Positions 1 to 11,845 of a stretch of 64,000 nucleotides of DNA are shown here, piece by piece. The position numbers and the translations under genes are program-made. How positions within the stretch are numbered: position 1 is the stretch's first letter; each line of letters starts with the position of its first letter. The notes beneath the pieces are model-generated. The model did not search any database. It was not told the DNA's origin and saw nothing but the letters and a program-made list of their open reading frames with translations. Source of the stretch: Echinometra lucunter (lineage: Eukaryota; Echinodermata; Echinoidea; Camarodonta; Echinometridae); NCBI GenBank assembly GCA_029962745.1, contig CM057162.1:7819080-7883079 (forward strand). The letters run 5' to 3'.

Positions 1-138
1 GAGGCCATTATCGCTTTCGGTACGCAAAAAAGTGCAATACCACGAAAGTTGTGCAATAATTGTGCAATACGCATGCGCGTGGACTTTGCCTCGTTTGTGA
101 TTGCAGTCACTGTATAGACATGAGTACACACATATACA

Positions 139-275
139 TCGAGGTTTTTACCAGACTGCTAAGAAACCACAAGTGTCTGTGAGCAAGTAACCAGGCCGGG
201 GACCGACGGCTTAAGGTCCTCTCCGAAGGACCTGATAATGAGGATAAATTGGGGTATATTGTAATGGTAGTTTAT
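139..275 (-). mobile_element. tRNA-derived SINE, 3' part
   Basis: Read on the minus strand this contains GCCGTCGGTCCC, then a CTGGTTACTTGCT-like block and TTAGCAGTCTGGTAAAAA. The same order occurs in the tail of the SINE at 31839-31909. The tRNA-like head is not recognisable, so the copy is 5'-truncated or decayed. The rest of bases 1-384 shows nothing else I can name. Confidence 0.6.
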
Positions 276-1770
276 GGCAACAAGCCCTTCCCAACCTCCA
301 AATTCGTAGACAGATAACGGCCTCCGGTCAAGTCGCTCTTTGGCATTAAATTAGAGAATATGACGCGTTAGCGGTACGGTAAAAAAACACGCCCCCCGCG
401 CAAGGAAAACATTATGTCGTTCCTTTTTTTTTTTTTTTACAGATCCTTGTTTGTTTTACAAAACAAATCGCAACTAAGGTGGACTTCCCCCTTATTTTAC
501 GAGACGGTGATCACATAACAATGAGAACTATACTTAAAGTTCTGTGTAAGACTGTGTGATAACAGTAACATTCATTTCCCAATATCAATTAGAAAGAGAG
601 AGCGCGCTTTTACGAGTGGACGAAATTATCACTCTTCTGATAAGCTGACCATTCATAACAGAGTTTAGTAATTACCAAAGTGACGTCATAAAACGTCGTG
701 ATCATATCGCAGAGCAATCTTGAGCTCAGGAGGAGGAAGAGACAGAAGAGAGTGCTATGCAGACTGCATCATATCCTCGCCGATACTCGCACACAAACGA
801 TCTATAAGCAAGGAGACCGATATTTTGGGCACAGTGTAGTATACTGTATACAGTAGTGTGTGTGGGAAGTGTGTGTGGATATTTCTTGAGCATACTCTCT
901 CGCTCATCTGCTGGTTGTGTCACTCATAGTTGCCAGAGTTGGCATAATTATGCTTTTTGGCATAATTTTGACCGCTTCAGCATCTGGCATTATGCTTGGC
1001 ATAATTTGACACAATTTAGCATAATTTTAGCATAATTTGGGACTTTTTTGGTGAAACATTTTTCCCCGACCCTACAAAATGTGAGACAACTAGCCCTTGC
1101 TGAACCGAGGGTGAGCGGTCTCGGGGTGACTGAGTTGTCTCTCGGGTGAGTTGTCCAAAATTTAAACTCCGTAAACTAGGTCGACGTCATGGGTAGCAGA
1201 CTCGCAGCATGGTGCTTTCACCTTTGCGACTTCGTCACGCACTTCTTGTGCAGCGCATACTCGGTACGTTATGCACCTATGCATGGCAAATGCCACCGTA
1301 CTGGGGTCAGGGTGTACTGTGCTGCCTGTGCAGCGACCTGCGACGACGGGTCATGCATGATCACTGGCGTACTGGAGGGGGGGGGGGGGGGGGGGGGGGG
1401 CTTGGGTGCGCCAACCCCCCCCCCCAAATAAATTTCAACCATGGTTTATTTTCAATTTTATATAAGTGTTATCACACGAATTTCATTACTTCTCCCTAGA
1501 CTCCCTTTCTACTGCATAAGTAACGCATTCACAATTTCCCAAATAGCATGCATAGCAAGGCAGAAAACACGCATAATATCAATACTAATGTGTTTTATGA
1601 TATAACACTTGGTTTCATCTGTTTATCTGACAATGGATTCAAACTTTGATAATGTATATTCTTAGATTTACCAAAACTAGACACGGGCTTTAAGTTTGCA
1701 GTCCCAAATAGTGTTTTTTTTAGAGTTGCAAACCATCAATACTGCAAAAAACTCCTTTACCATGGGAGTG

Positions 1771-2075
1771 CATGCACTTGCGTAGCCAGGGAGGGGGGGA
1801 CGATGGGGGCGGTCACCCCTCCAAAACACCAACAAAAAAGAAAGAAAAAGTAGGAGGAAAAAAAGCAGAAGCGAGAAAAGAAAAAAGGTAAGAGAACGTA
1901 AGAAGAGCGGGAGCAGACAAGGAACAATTCAAAGAAATGTCGGAGCTTCCGCGCTTCGCGCGGGAGGGGGGGGGGGGGGGGAAACTCCCCCTTACTGGAC
2001 CCTCCCCCCCCCCAAGGAGTGCGCTTCGAGCGCTCACAACCGCCCCACTAAAATGAAATCCTAGCTAAGCCACTG
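1771..2075. mobile_element. Nested hAT-type MITE
   Basis: The 8 bp duplication TGGGAGTG (1763-1770 and 2076-2083) bounds a 305 bp element. Its left part holds CACTTGCGTAGCCAGG and its reversed right end is CAGTGGCTTAGCTAGG, the GTGGCGTAGCCAGG-type end common to invertebrate hAT MITEs. The interior is purine-rich with long G and C runs. It sits inside the larger element at 925-3623, so it arrived later. Confidence 0.7.
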
Positions 2076-2611
2076 TGGGAGTGAAACCCCGCAGCAGGCC
2101 CCCGCCCCCCCCCCCCCAAAAAAAAAAAAAAAAAAAAAAAAAAAGAGAGAGAAAAGAAAGGGGAAAAGAAGGAAAAGGAAAATGGTAGATCGGGAACCGC
2201 TCTGTCGCTTCACTCGCTAGCATTTAAGTAATTTCAACCAATGTCAATGCTAGGCCTAATTACTATTCTTATGAAAGGAATAAGTTTGCATCTTTTGTCT
2301 CATTCTGATGTTAAAGGCGGCTGTTGTTCCACTCATAGAATATTAGTAATAATCACATCTGGATTTCACTCCAAGAAGTTTACTTAAAAAGGGCCCTTTC
2401 AGTAGACAAAAACCAAAAATTCCCATCTGTTCGTTCGCCAGCCCGCTACTACCGCTAGTAAAAGCTAGACACAAAATTATTTCGGGCACAGCAATCATAT
2501 TTCAGAAGCGAGTTGGCAAAGTATCATAATATTTGGGCAGCATGCAAGGAGGTTCACAAAATTACAAAAAATTCTACTCTATTTTGCTGACAGATCCATA
2601 CATAATATATG

Positions 2612-2636
2612 GTATATATATATATATATATATATC

Positions 2637-2716
<80 letters not shown>
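2612..2716. repeat. (TA)n microsatellite
   Basis: About 105 bp of alternating TA with a few C or A interruptions, inside the 2.7 kb hAT-like element. Open frames through it are repeat artefacts. Confidence 0.95.
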
Positions 2717-2718
<2 letters not shown>

Positions 2719-3688
2719 GTGTGTAAGGGGGGAGTGGTCGTCGTCTACTTTGCTCGCTTATAAAAACAATGGTTTCGGAAGGTGAGCAAGGTAACAAAAC
2801 GGATTCATATTCAGCACACAGAGGATCGAATTGATTATTTAGATATTTATATTTCGGTCACGAAATATCATTTCTACAATGAAAAAATGGTATATTTTTC
2901 TTCGCTCGCTGCGCTCGCTCGTTATTTAATTGTTTAATGGTTTTTTAAAGCAAACAAATTGGGCGAGACATGATCAAATAAATAATTCGATGTTTCATAT
3001 GCTCACAATGTAATTTACTGAAGGGTTGGTGTGTGTTTCCTCGCTTGCTTCTCTCGCTCGTAATGGTTAGAGACATGGTGGTTTGACAGAAAACAATATA
3101 GACCAGGGACGTCCAATTGTCCAAAAATCCTTAAAAAGAGTGTACCAGATCCTTCAATTTCAATTTTCAAAATGTAAAAGTGCCCTCATGACCAGCTCGG
3201 TCGCTTCGCTCTCTCGCTTTCATATTTCTTTGAAAATTTGATGTGCCTTGCCCCCCCCCTCCCAGAAAAAATTTCTGCGTGCAGCCATGCTTGGTGCCCC
3301 CCCCCCAATGCATTGACCCACGGTACGCCACTGCTGGAGGAGGTTTTATTTTAAAATGTTTTTAATAGTTTTTATTATTTTAGTTATTTATATGATTTGA
3401 TTTGATTTTTTTTTTTAGATCTAGTCATCTGTAACGGCGAAAATGAAAATTTTGAGGACTTTTTTTTTTTTTTTTTTTTTAGTCATCTCACCCATTTCGG
3501 CATAATTTTTTGCATAATTTATTATTTTTTTGCTGCTCCATGTTGTTATTTCATTTGGCATAATTTTAGCATAATTTTGCGGTCCTCCCTAGCATAATTT
3601 CATTTTTGACGCTGGCCACAGTGGTGTCACTGGAATACATTGGAATCAACGTCGTATTTGAGGAGAGGCGAAGGGCGTTGGATTTTCG

Positions 3689-3781
3689 ATGGAAAATTTC
3701 ATCAAAATGGCGCTGAATATGGCAATCTACGTAGTTTTACTATTCGCAATACTTTCTGTGGCATCAGCTGGCTATGTGGAG
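3689..3781 (+). CDS. First coding exon (signal peptide), gene copy A
   Basis: Not recognised as a named family. The exon has 31 codons from ATG and ends in frame (phase 0) at GTGGAG|GTAGGT, a good splice donor. The peptide begins MENFIKMALNM, continues with the hydrophobic core AIYVVLLFAILSVASAG and ends YVE. This is a classic cleavable signal peptide with a likely cut after ...ASA, so the product is probably secreted or an ER or plasma-membrane protein. I chose the first Met; Met7 and Met11 are alternatives that keep the core. Copy B at 18908-19000 has the same exon with two changes (V to L and V to M in the core). The 2.7 kb hAT-like element ends 65 bp upstream of the ATG, so the 5' leader or promoter of this copy is split. 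Confidence 0.65.
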
Positions 3782-4710
3782 GTAGGTTTTGAATGATTTT
3801 CTGTGGATTTGTGTGATTTTAACGAATATTGCTTGAGATGCTGAAAAGGGACGGTACAGTACAAGAGATGATAGCGTTTGCAATCGGAGATGCGCGTGTG
3901 TATGAATGAATCTGGACCGTGGTAGCGGTGCAGGTGTATAGGTGTATTGGTGTAAGGGGTCCGTGTATTGTACCGGTTTTGTGAACCTGTCTGTAGTACA
4001 ATTAATGCTGATGATTAGACGCATAATTTAGGGACGTTTAATCTCTTTTCTGTGCATGATCATGGTTGTCTGCAGAGCTTTGAAAAGATGTCTTAATGGA
4101 AGATTAGATCAAAAGTTTGTCTCCAGAGTAAGAGACACAGCAGCAGGAGTTTAAAAATTGAACTGATCATCGATTATGCTGTTTGATGAGTGATAGGATA
4201 TCAGGAGGAAAGAATGTTATTTTTGTTATGATGAAGAAGGGTAGGGATGGTATGGTTGGGGGGGGGGGATGATGTGACTGGGGATGCATTGCATAATATG
4301 GACAAGATTTGAGAATAGCTTTATATTATATAATCATGTGAAACATGAAATATAGTTTAATTCCATTTTACCTTTTTTTCATCTTATGAACTACACGTAA
4401 AGTAGATAGATAGAGAGAGAGAGAGTGGGGGAGAGAGAGAGGAAGGCAGTGAGACTATGACAGAGGAATGAGACAAGGAGGAAGAAATGTGAAGACAAGG
4501 AGAGAGAAAAGGGATATATAGAGAGATGTATACCTGAAGTGAATGATATTGTAGAATATTTTGATATTTGCAATATCGTACTGCACAATGGTTTGGTATC
4601 TGTGTGTTTACCAATACCACTCTGTGGTGCACCCTTTTGTTTTGTAATATTTGTAATGTCAGGGATTTCAGGTGTACTGTAACTGTTGTATGCATGGAAT
4701 CATCTGTTCA

Positions 4711-4766
4711 GAGCCAGAAGGGTGTTAATCATATCTTTTTATGCAGACTTAATGCCCTTCTGGCTC
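4711..4766. repeat. Short hairpin repeat, family 1 (GAGCCAGAAGGG)
   Basis: GAGCCAGAAGGGTGTTAA and GCCCTTCTGGCTC form an imperfect inverted repeat around ATCATATCTTTTTATGCAGA. A second diverged copy is at 4940-5008, and the B counterparts are at 20165-20218 and near 20393. More copies lie at 32931-33560, 35950-36005 and 36818-37386. Relative to B, A has an extra 144 bp immediately before this hairpin, which looks like a deletion in B. Confidence 0.7.
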
Positions 4767-5271
4767 CTAGCAAACAAAATAATACATGGTACCCTGACAC
4801 TTGTACAAATAATTCTCTGAACAAAGTGATAGATATCAGGGTCCATTGGGCAGGATAATCCAAGGAAAAAGCACTGTTTTAAAAAGACAGAAAAATCATG
4901 AGACTGTGTAATCTCAAGAGAATTTAGTCGTTAAATATTGAGCCAGAAGGGTATATCTTAAGCTCTATATTTAATAATTTGAGTTACATGTAGCCCCTTT
5001 TGGTCCTCAATAGATGATATTCTCTTGCTGTTTGTTGTTGTTTTCTCTCATTTTTGTCCCTTGTGTCCTACTTTATGCTGCCACATAGTCTTGATAGACC
5101 CATTCCAGCATTAACCACAAATTGTTTCACAGCCCTAGGCTTTAGTCCCATGCGACATGGTTCCTGGCCCTGAATTAGACCCTAGACTCCATGTCCTCAT
5201 CCTATACTCCTGTCATCCTTGTTAAATATCCAATGATCATCTAACTAATCAATAATGCTTTAAACACCCAG

Positions 5272-5433
5272 AGTGGCGTGGCATTTACCAAAAACCTGAT
5301 TGATTGCGATTGTTTGGGGATCCTTTCGCGGACAGTGAACACTACTTTTGCGGTCAAGAAAGACCGATCGATGGACAGTAACAACAATCTGTCGTGGGAG
5401 ACACGCTCAATTTGGATCAGAATTGGAATACCG
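5272..5433 (+). CDS. Possible internal exon, copy A
   Basis: After ACACCCAG there are 54 codons open in the phase that exon 1 would require, starting SGVAFTKNLIDCDCLGIL and ending ...WIRIGIP before GTATTG. Two of the A/B differences inside are synonymous (GTG/GTA Val, CGA/AGA Arg). The acceptor tract and donor are weak. Copy B has a one-base deletion and a TGG to TAG change in this stretch. It could be a real exon broken in B, or a chance open frame in an intron. Weak call. Confidence 0.25.
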
Positions 5434-6149
5434 GTATTGATTTATTAATGGTGAAGGCAGATCTGGGTGGGGAGCCTTTCAATATTTCAAGTGAAGGAAA
5501 AGAATGGAGGTTTTTAAGTTTGAGAGTACAACCTAGACTGGATAAATTAAGTCCCCCCCCCCTCCCCTCCATTACCAGTCATTAAACAAGTTAATGAGTG
5601 AAACTTCTGGTATATTTCTAATAGGAATCCAGTATTTCACCCATGCTCGATACTAGCATGCCCTTGAACCATATTGGCCCCCATATTCTAACCAAAGACG
5701 TCCGAAATTTCAGAATTTGATCAGGAGCGCTCATTCATGCAGACCCCAAAATTTCCTTACATCCCCTTGGACACCATTTGAAAAAGCAGGTTATCCAGTA
5801 TTGTGTAGTGGAGTAAAATCCTGCATAACCTGTATTTAAACAGAAGCACTCGTATTTACAACACCGCCATAAAAGCCTTTGGTGTGCAGGTGTGCGTGAA
5901 TTGTTTTGTTGGCATTCGTCCAAACCAAAGCTCTGCAAATGTGCACCTGATATTTTTTTACGTTGAAAAAAAAAGCAGAGTTTGTCTGCTTTTGGTCCCT
6001 GCAGCAGGGAAAAACTCAAAAAGGAAGCAATAATGTTTCAAGACCACTTGAAATCATAAAGGAGTCCTTTGGAAAGATTAATATAAGTGAATATAAAATA
6101 GAAATAAGTTTAGTACTTCATTTGTAAATTTGGTGCATGGCTCCGAGAT

Positions 6150-6312
6150 CAGGGGAGCGTTTCATGAAAGGACTTGTCGGATGTTTTATCCGACAAAGTT
6201 TGTTTTATCCGACAGTTGCCATAGTAACGATGCTTCTCAGCCAATCAAAATCGAGGAAAGATGTCAGATCTGACAACTTGTCAGACAACAAATGTTGATG
6301 AAACGCTCCCCT
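6150..6312. mobile_element. 163 bp TIR MITE, copy A only
   Basis: The ends are CAGGGGAGCGTTTCAT and its reverse complement ATGAAACGCTCCCCTG. Copy B reads straight through (GAGATCTGGCATC near 22089), so A gained the element. The interior has TTATCCGACA repeats and a CAATCAAAATCGAGG block. The target duplication is too short to define. It resembles the GTTTCAT-end MITE group also seen at 52121-52275. Confidence 0.8.
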
Positions 6313-6889
6313 GGCATCTCCCTGTTCACTTGTTACAACATGTATATTACAAATATGCTTAGTTGTAGAACTTAGGGAAGATAATAATGCTAGCTTCAGA
6401 TGATTGTACATGTATACAGTGTAGGAGAAGAAGATTAAAGATTTTGTAAGGGGTTTGGTGTCAGTGTGAAAATGAATTTGCCATATGTTAAACATGAATG
6501 TTATAACAAATGGCTTGTATTCCTTTTCCAATATTCTGTAGTTTCTATACTAAAAGGGCATTTTTTTGAGTTGGCTTACACTTATTGTGCATGCCTATAT
6601 CTGCACAACATACAGTTAATAACAGTACTAAATAAAAGAACTGGTGAATAGTAGGCACAATGAAGAGAGATGGGGGGGGGGATGCCTATAATGTTAGCTT
6701 CCTTGGGATTAAGTCCCAGTGTTGTTGATTTGAATGGGTCTTTAGAGCATGATTAGGATTAGGAGCTTAAGCCATAGTCTTCTCTAACAAGAAAGGTGCC
6801 CTTCCCATTGAACTTCTTAGTACTACATGTAGTAAGTAGGCCTAACCTTAAGAATACTATTGTTGACCTACATGTATATGTAGGAGTAT

Positions 6890-7045
6890 GTAGGTATACT
6901 TTAGAGTATACTTTAGTTTTAGGGTATACTTTTTAGGATATACTTTTTAGGGTACACTTTCAGGTTATACAGTACTTTCGGGTATACTTTAGGTTATACT
7001 TTGAGGGTATACTATTAGGGTATACATTTTAGGTATACTTTTTAG
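6890..7045. repeat. GGGTATACTTTTA minisatellite, short allele
   Basis: Around ten diverged units of a 14-18 bp repeat containing GGGTATACTTT. The copy B counterpart at 23060-23385 has roughly twice the length, so the array varies between copies. Confidence 0.85.
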
Positions 7046-7530
7046 AGTGCTACATGTATATCAACAACTAGGTATGGTATACAACCACTCGCAGAAGAAC
7101 AAGGTTTCTTAAACCATTTGTCCATTTGCTTTTGCTGTCTCATGGCTAAGATGCACACCTTCCTATGCCTGAATAATGTTCTAGCTTCACCTATCAATCT
7201 TCCTAAACGCACAGCAAAACATTTCACATTGCCATCCGGTAAGCCGAATGCAAACATACGCAGCTGCACTCCATACACAAAAGCATTTCTTAAAAAAAGG
7301 AATCACTCAGTTCACCATCAAACAAAGACCAGTCCTTTTCATGTTTATCTTTATTATGTCAATGCTAAGTTGTCAAGTGATGGGGGCTTGAAGTGCCCCT
7401 CTTGTTGGGATTTTGATTTAGCAGGAAGCTGGGGAAGGCATGTACAGTAACAAAGATTTGATGTTTGTTTGGACGTTTTCTTTGCTTACAAAGCATGCAC
7501 GAAACAATAGCATCGGCTATTTTAAGATAG

Positions 7531-8030
7531 NNNNNNNNNNNNNNNNNNNNNNNNNNNNNNNNNNNNNNNNNNNNNNNNNNNNNNNNNNNNNNNNNNNNNN
7601 NNNNNNNNNNNNNNNNNNNNNNNNNNNNNNNNNNNNNNNNNNNNNNNNNNNNNNNNNNNNNNNNNNNNNNNNNNNNNNNNNNNNNNNNNNNNNNNNNNNN
7701 NNNNNNNNNNNNNNNNNNNNNNNNNNNNNNNNNNNNNNNNNNNNNNNNNNNNNNNNNNNNNNNNNNNNNNNNNNNNNNNNNNNNNNNNNNNNNNNNNNNN
7801 NNNNNNNNNNNNNNNNNNNNNNNNNNNNNNNNNNNNNNNNNNNNNNNNNNNNNNNNNNNNNNNNNNNNNNNNNNNNNNNNNNNNNNNNNNNNNNNNNNNN
7901 NNNNNNNNNNNNNNNNNNNNNNNNNNNNNNNNNNNNNNNNNNNNNNNNNNNNNNNNNNNNNNNNNNNNNNNNNNNNNNNNNNNNNNNNNNNNNNNNNNNN
8001 NNNNNNNNNNNNNNNNNNNNNNNNNNNNNN
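7531..8030. other. Assembly gap (500 N)
   Basis: Exactly 500 unknown bases, a conventional scaffold gap. The A/B similarity ends here. Missing middle exons of copy A may lie inside. 8031-8910 shows no exon I can support; it is taken as intron. Confidence 0.95.
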
Positions 8031-8910
8031 ATTTCAAAATTTATAACTCTTGAACAGATTGTCAGATTTTTCTCAAACTTTCACTGTTTAATCTTTCTTG
8101 TTCATCTCCATTTAGTAAAAATACACTGATGCCTGGGTTCCATTCTCCTTTAATTGTGGATTGCTGACCTTTAAGGAATTTAAAAAACCTGAACAATTGA
8201 GCAAAAGCAGTTCACTTGAAGTGTTGATGAATAATTGAAGATGTGTTTAATTTAGCTGTAATTTATTGCTTTTTCCTTTTTATGGGTTTTATACTTAGTG
8301 CGCCTTGAGCATTTGATGTCAGGTGGATTTGGCACCTTACAAAGTTTAGAAATGTATATTCTGTTCTGTAGGGAGTGCTTTTAAACTTTAAAAAAGTCCT
8401 CCAGCAATAAGCAATTATAATTACTTCTATGTTGTAATTTGGAACTATAGTATATTCTAGAATATTTAGGCTGTGTAAATCTAACATTGAATTGCTTGCT
8501 TTTAAGGCAGTGAAGATTGAAAGTGTAAAAATTCAATGTTTGCAGTTATTCATAAAATTAATATATAATGCTTCATTTGTGTCATTGTAAAAGTATGAAT
8601 TTGTGAAAAGGAGTACATGTATGGTTAAAAATTTTAACTTTTTGATGACTTCAACTTAATAAGGTTCTTTTCAAGAAATGTATAAAATTCCTATGCAAGA
8701 ACTTGTCCAATTACCTGAAATTAACAATTTAATCACCACTGAAGTTACCTAACATCGTAATTCCGGGTTTTACGCACTTGGCTGTTGATTTTTCTTTTTA
8801 AATTTACATGTATTTTTTAATGTACATGTATGACATGTATTTGTGACACACATGCTCTTGCAAATATGACTTTTATAATGAAGTGGTTTCTTTTTTCCCT
8901 TAAGTCTCAG

Positions 8911-8971
8911 GTACAACATCCCAACTTGAGGGAGATGACAGTGCTCACAATCCTCATACTTCTGGAACTAG
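8911..8971 (+). CDS. Penultimate coding exon, gene copy A
   Basis: A 61-base exon between TTCTTTTTTCCCTTAAGTCTCAG and GTAAGATAG, both good splice signals. It begins two bases into a codon and ends with AG of a split Arg codon. The open phase reads TTSQLEGDDSAHNPHTSGT. The counterpart on the minus strand at 61710-61770 has the same length, borders and phase and reads PKSKLEGDDSAQNPHTSGT. Conservation of length, phase and the acidic LEGDDSA core supports a real coding exon. No domain is recognised; the composition suggests a flexible hydrophilic tail. Linking it to exon 1 at 3689 is by order and orientation only. Confidence 0.65.
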
Positions 8972-9284
8972 GTAAGATAGTTGCAGTCAGTTCGAAGGAG
9001 AGATGTTTTTAAAGTCAAGGAGGGTTTAAGTCTTGATTAATATATATTGCATCATTCCCCATGAAAACTGATACAGCAATGTGCAAAACATTTTTGAAAT
9101 AATTCCATCCAGGATTTTCACAGAATTTTAGCATGGTATTGACAATCTACAAGTACACTGTTTTGAATATTGCAATGGCCAATTGCAAGCTGAAATATAT
9201 GTTATGTTGTATGTATTTATCAAGTCAACTCGGTTCTCTTATAACCATTAATGAAATTATACTGCTATTTTTCTTACCTTTCAG

Positions 9285-9348
9285 GAAGAAGGAGAAGAGG
9301 AAAACAAGTAGCAGTGAAGGTCCCAACGTGAAGAAATCCAAGCGATGA
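9285..9348 (+). CDS. Last coding exon, gene copy A
   Basis: After a TTTTTCTTACCTTTCAG acceptor the exon completes the split Arg codon and encodes KKEKRKTSSSEGPNVKKSKR, then TGA. The copy C homologue (60738-60801, minus) is also 64 bases and encodes QKRKRKKGSREGPDRKKSKR. EGP and the terminal KKSKR are kept while the rest drifts and stays strongly basic. The tail could be a nuclear-localisation-like or cytosolic basic tail, or a site for acidic partners; this is speculation. With a signal peptide at the other end, a single-pass membrane protein with a basic cytosolic tail is possible, but no membrane segment has been found. Confidence 0.65.
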
Positions 9349-9654
9349 TATGTCTGTTACTGTGTATGTAATGGTGATGTCTTGAGGAGAAGATAATTCT
9401 GTAGAAAAGTGCAGTATGTTTGAGGTTACTTATACCTGTAATTCTGAAATATAGAAGTGATTCTCGATCCTTGGTTTCTCAGCTATCGCATAAAATAGGA
9501 TCATTTTGTTTAAATGAAAGTAAAGGAGTAAAGAAACTGTTCCTCTGAGAGGGATGAAAGAATTATTTATCGATTTTGACTACGGTACATAAGTCCAGCC
9601 ATATTTACATTGTAGAAAATGTACCCGATGTCATCACATTTCTGACTGAACCTT

Positions 9655-9731
9655 AAGCTGTTGCCTACTGGAACTGGGTGGTACTTGTACTAAGCCTATG
9701 GGAAATAGAAAAGTCAGTAGTCAACAGGTTG
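9655..9731. repeat. Short hairpin repeat, family 2 (GCCTACTGGAAC)
   Basis: AGCTGTTGCCTACTGGAAC ... TCAGTAGTCAACAGGTT forms an imperfect stem of about 75 bp in total. Related copies are at 28392-28473, 34521-34598 and, as the inverted homologue of this one, 60367-60447. The intact version is bordered by TTAACC and GGTTAA. Confidence 0.7.
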
Positions 9732-11845
9732 ATTCTGAAAGCATCATATCCTTGTCTGTCCATTGATTTCATCCTTTTTCATGCACTGCTTCCACAGCCA
9801 TTGACGGAGGTGGATTGACGTGTGCATATGGCCTCTGGCCACTGTTTTCTCATACTTGATACATCACCATGGTCACGCCATATTCCCCCATTCAAAATAT
9901 GATTTATTATTTACGTGAACCCTCCTCCTCTCTTTCAGAGAATACTGGTTCTGTCGTTTGAACCAAAGCATGATTGAAGAAAGGAAGAAAGAACTTACTT
10001 AATTTTTGATGGAAGATGTCAATATTGTAAATATGAGTGTAGGAATTCTCAGGAGACATCTTCCTTATATACTTTTCATGGATTCATTCATATATTAACT
10101 ACTTGAATATCTTTCTTCTTTCATGTGAACATGATAATTAAATTACTCTCAATACATTCAGATGTGATATTTTCATGTTGATGCTGCACAAAAAGCCTTG
10201 AGGTACATGTACTTAGGATTTGTGCAGAAATGCTCTTTCTTGCTATTACATTCCTTTTTTATGTTTTGATATTAATGCTGCATAAAAAGCCTTGATCATG
10301 ATGTGTACAGACCAACATTTTTTAGTGCAGACTTGAGAAGACTGTTTTAAGGATATAGTTATCTTATCATCTTATTGGCAAAATCAAGGAAACTGGCAAA
10401 GCTGTGATCTTTGTGATTTCTGGAACTCATTTTTATGTCATATCACTTTTATGTTCAGCTTGGTTTTCAAGCTAGAATTTCACATGTCATTGACTTGTCC
10501 TCTTTTGATTAACAATTCACAGTTCATAGGGTAGGAATTGACTTTGGTATTTGTTAGATATTTTCATAGAAAATATGATTCATTTATATATTCCCATATC
10601 AGCAATATTTAGTGTCTATAGAGGTATTTGTGTCATTTATGTGAACATAAGAGATTTACTTTTTTCATTTCACAACTCTCAGACCAATTGATAATATAGT
10701 GTGTGATGTCCCCAGGAGATCAATTCTAAGTTCATTATTAACTTCATTGTATGTAAATGACTTTTATGAATCTTGACATATTTTTGATTTTCTTGTACTA
10801 TATTTGCACAGCGGTAGATGTGAAATGTCAGACATGAATTATGGACATTTAGTAATAAGTTACATGCTAACAAACTTCATTTGAATCATGAAAAACAGAG
10901 ATTTTATAGTCACCTGATAGTACCGGTAACTCAAAAATGTTATCATTGCAATATATTGTCTATTGATTGCAAAGTACATGTAATTAGTATTTTTTTGCAA
11001 ATTCTAGCAATTTTATAACAGATTGAAGTAGATATTGTAATGAAGCAGACAAGTAAAATCTTTTACAACAGATGTAGAAGACCTTGTGGTTTATGAGAAA
11101 GCAAAAAATATTTTACTTTTAATGCAGTTCTTAGCTTGTAGAACTATTTTTGTACTCTTGGCATATTTATCATGTATCTTCTTGGATTTGTGCATTTCAT
11201 ATCTACAATTTATTTCATGAACTGATAGTCTTGCAAGAATTATTGAATTATATCTCTCAAAATGTTTCACTTTCATAGTGCTTTTATGATTTTTTTCCTC
11301 ACATGGAATATTCAACTTTCATCAACTTAACAATGTGCAGATATAATTTTTTATCTTTTAGTGTCCATGAATTCTGTAATCTCATTGGTCAGTCATGTCT
11401 TTGAGACAATCCTGTATTACCTGTGCACTTGGTCACAAATACACACCATCCACTGAATATATTCCATACCCATGAAATGAGATCATAGACCCGTATGTTG
11501 CTGTTTTTGTTTTATGTTTTGTATTTTTATCATATTTGTGAGCATGTGCGAAATCATCACTTAATATATTCTATATTCCATGATAGCTGCTCGCATGCAT
11601 GCATGCAGCCGATTCTTATTCACATTATTGTCAAAAGAAATCTAAAGTGGTGAATAGGCCAAAGTTTCTGAAAAATGAATTGTTTTCATCGTAACCTTCC
11701 CAATTACACTACAAAATTCATGTAAATCTACACTTAAAAAGGTAAAAACGTTACCCCCTGCTTATTCTTACGAAATATAGGAAATGTCTACATTTAGTGG
11801 TGAGCTATATTCTGTTTGGCCTCTGGCCTCATGGAATATGGCACC

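Larger units (their letters stand above)
925..3623. mobile_element. hAT-like non-autonomous DNA transposon, 2.7 kb
   Basis: The element is flanked by an exact 8 bp duplication GTGTCACT (917-924 and 3624-3631). Copy B has one GTGTCACT and no insert at the same place (about 18842-18849). The left end is CATAGTTGCCAGAGTTGGCA. The right end, reversed, is CACTGTGGCCAGCGTC: imperfect terminal inverted repeats, followed on both sides by CATAATTT-type motifs. An 8 bp target duplication is the hAT hallmark. No transposase frame is visible. Inside are a run of 24 G, a nested MITE, a (TA)n tract and CGCTCGCTCG-type stretches, so it has grown by later insertions. Confidence 0.85.
385..7530 (+). repeat. 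Segmental copy A (partner of 18316-23880)
   Basis: From the block beginning CGCGCAAGGAAAACATT the sequence runs collinear with 18316-23880 at very high identity by eye. It is broken by insertions and deletions on either side, chiefly the 2.7 kb element at 925-3623 here and the 367 bp element at 19553-19919 there. Similarity runs into the N gap at 7531, so its true end is hidden. It carries the first exon and the 5' part of the gene. Confidence 0.9.

Noticed and set aside
726..923. 65-codon minus-strand frame identical in copies A and B
   Set aside because: Identity is explained by the recent A/B duplication. The frame has no splice or homology support and lies in the putative promoter-side region.
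1365..3336. CACTGGCGTACTGG and GGTACGCCACTG as ends of another hAT element
   Set aside because: The ends look right but no matching 8 bp duplication flanks them; possibly two unrelated fragments.
7440..8129. Long frames across the N gaps (also at 50869-51623)
   Set aside because: Created by unknown bases; no information.
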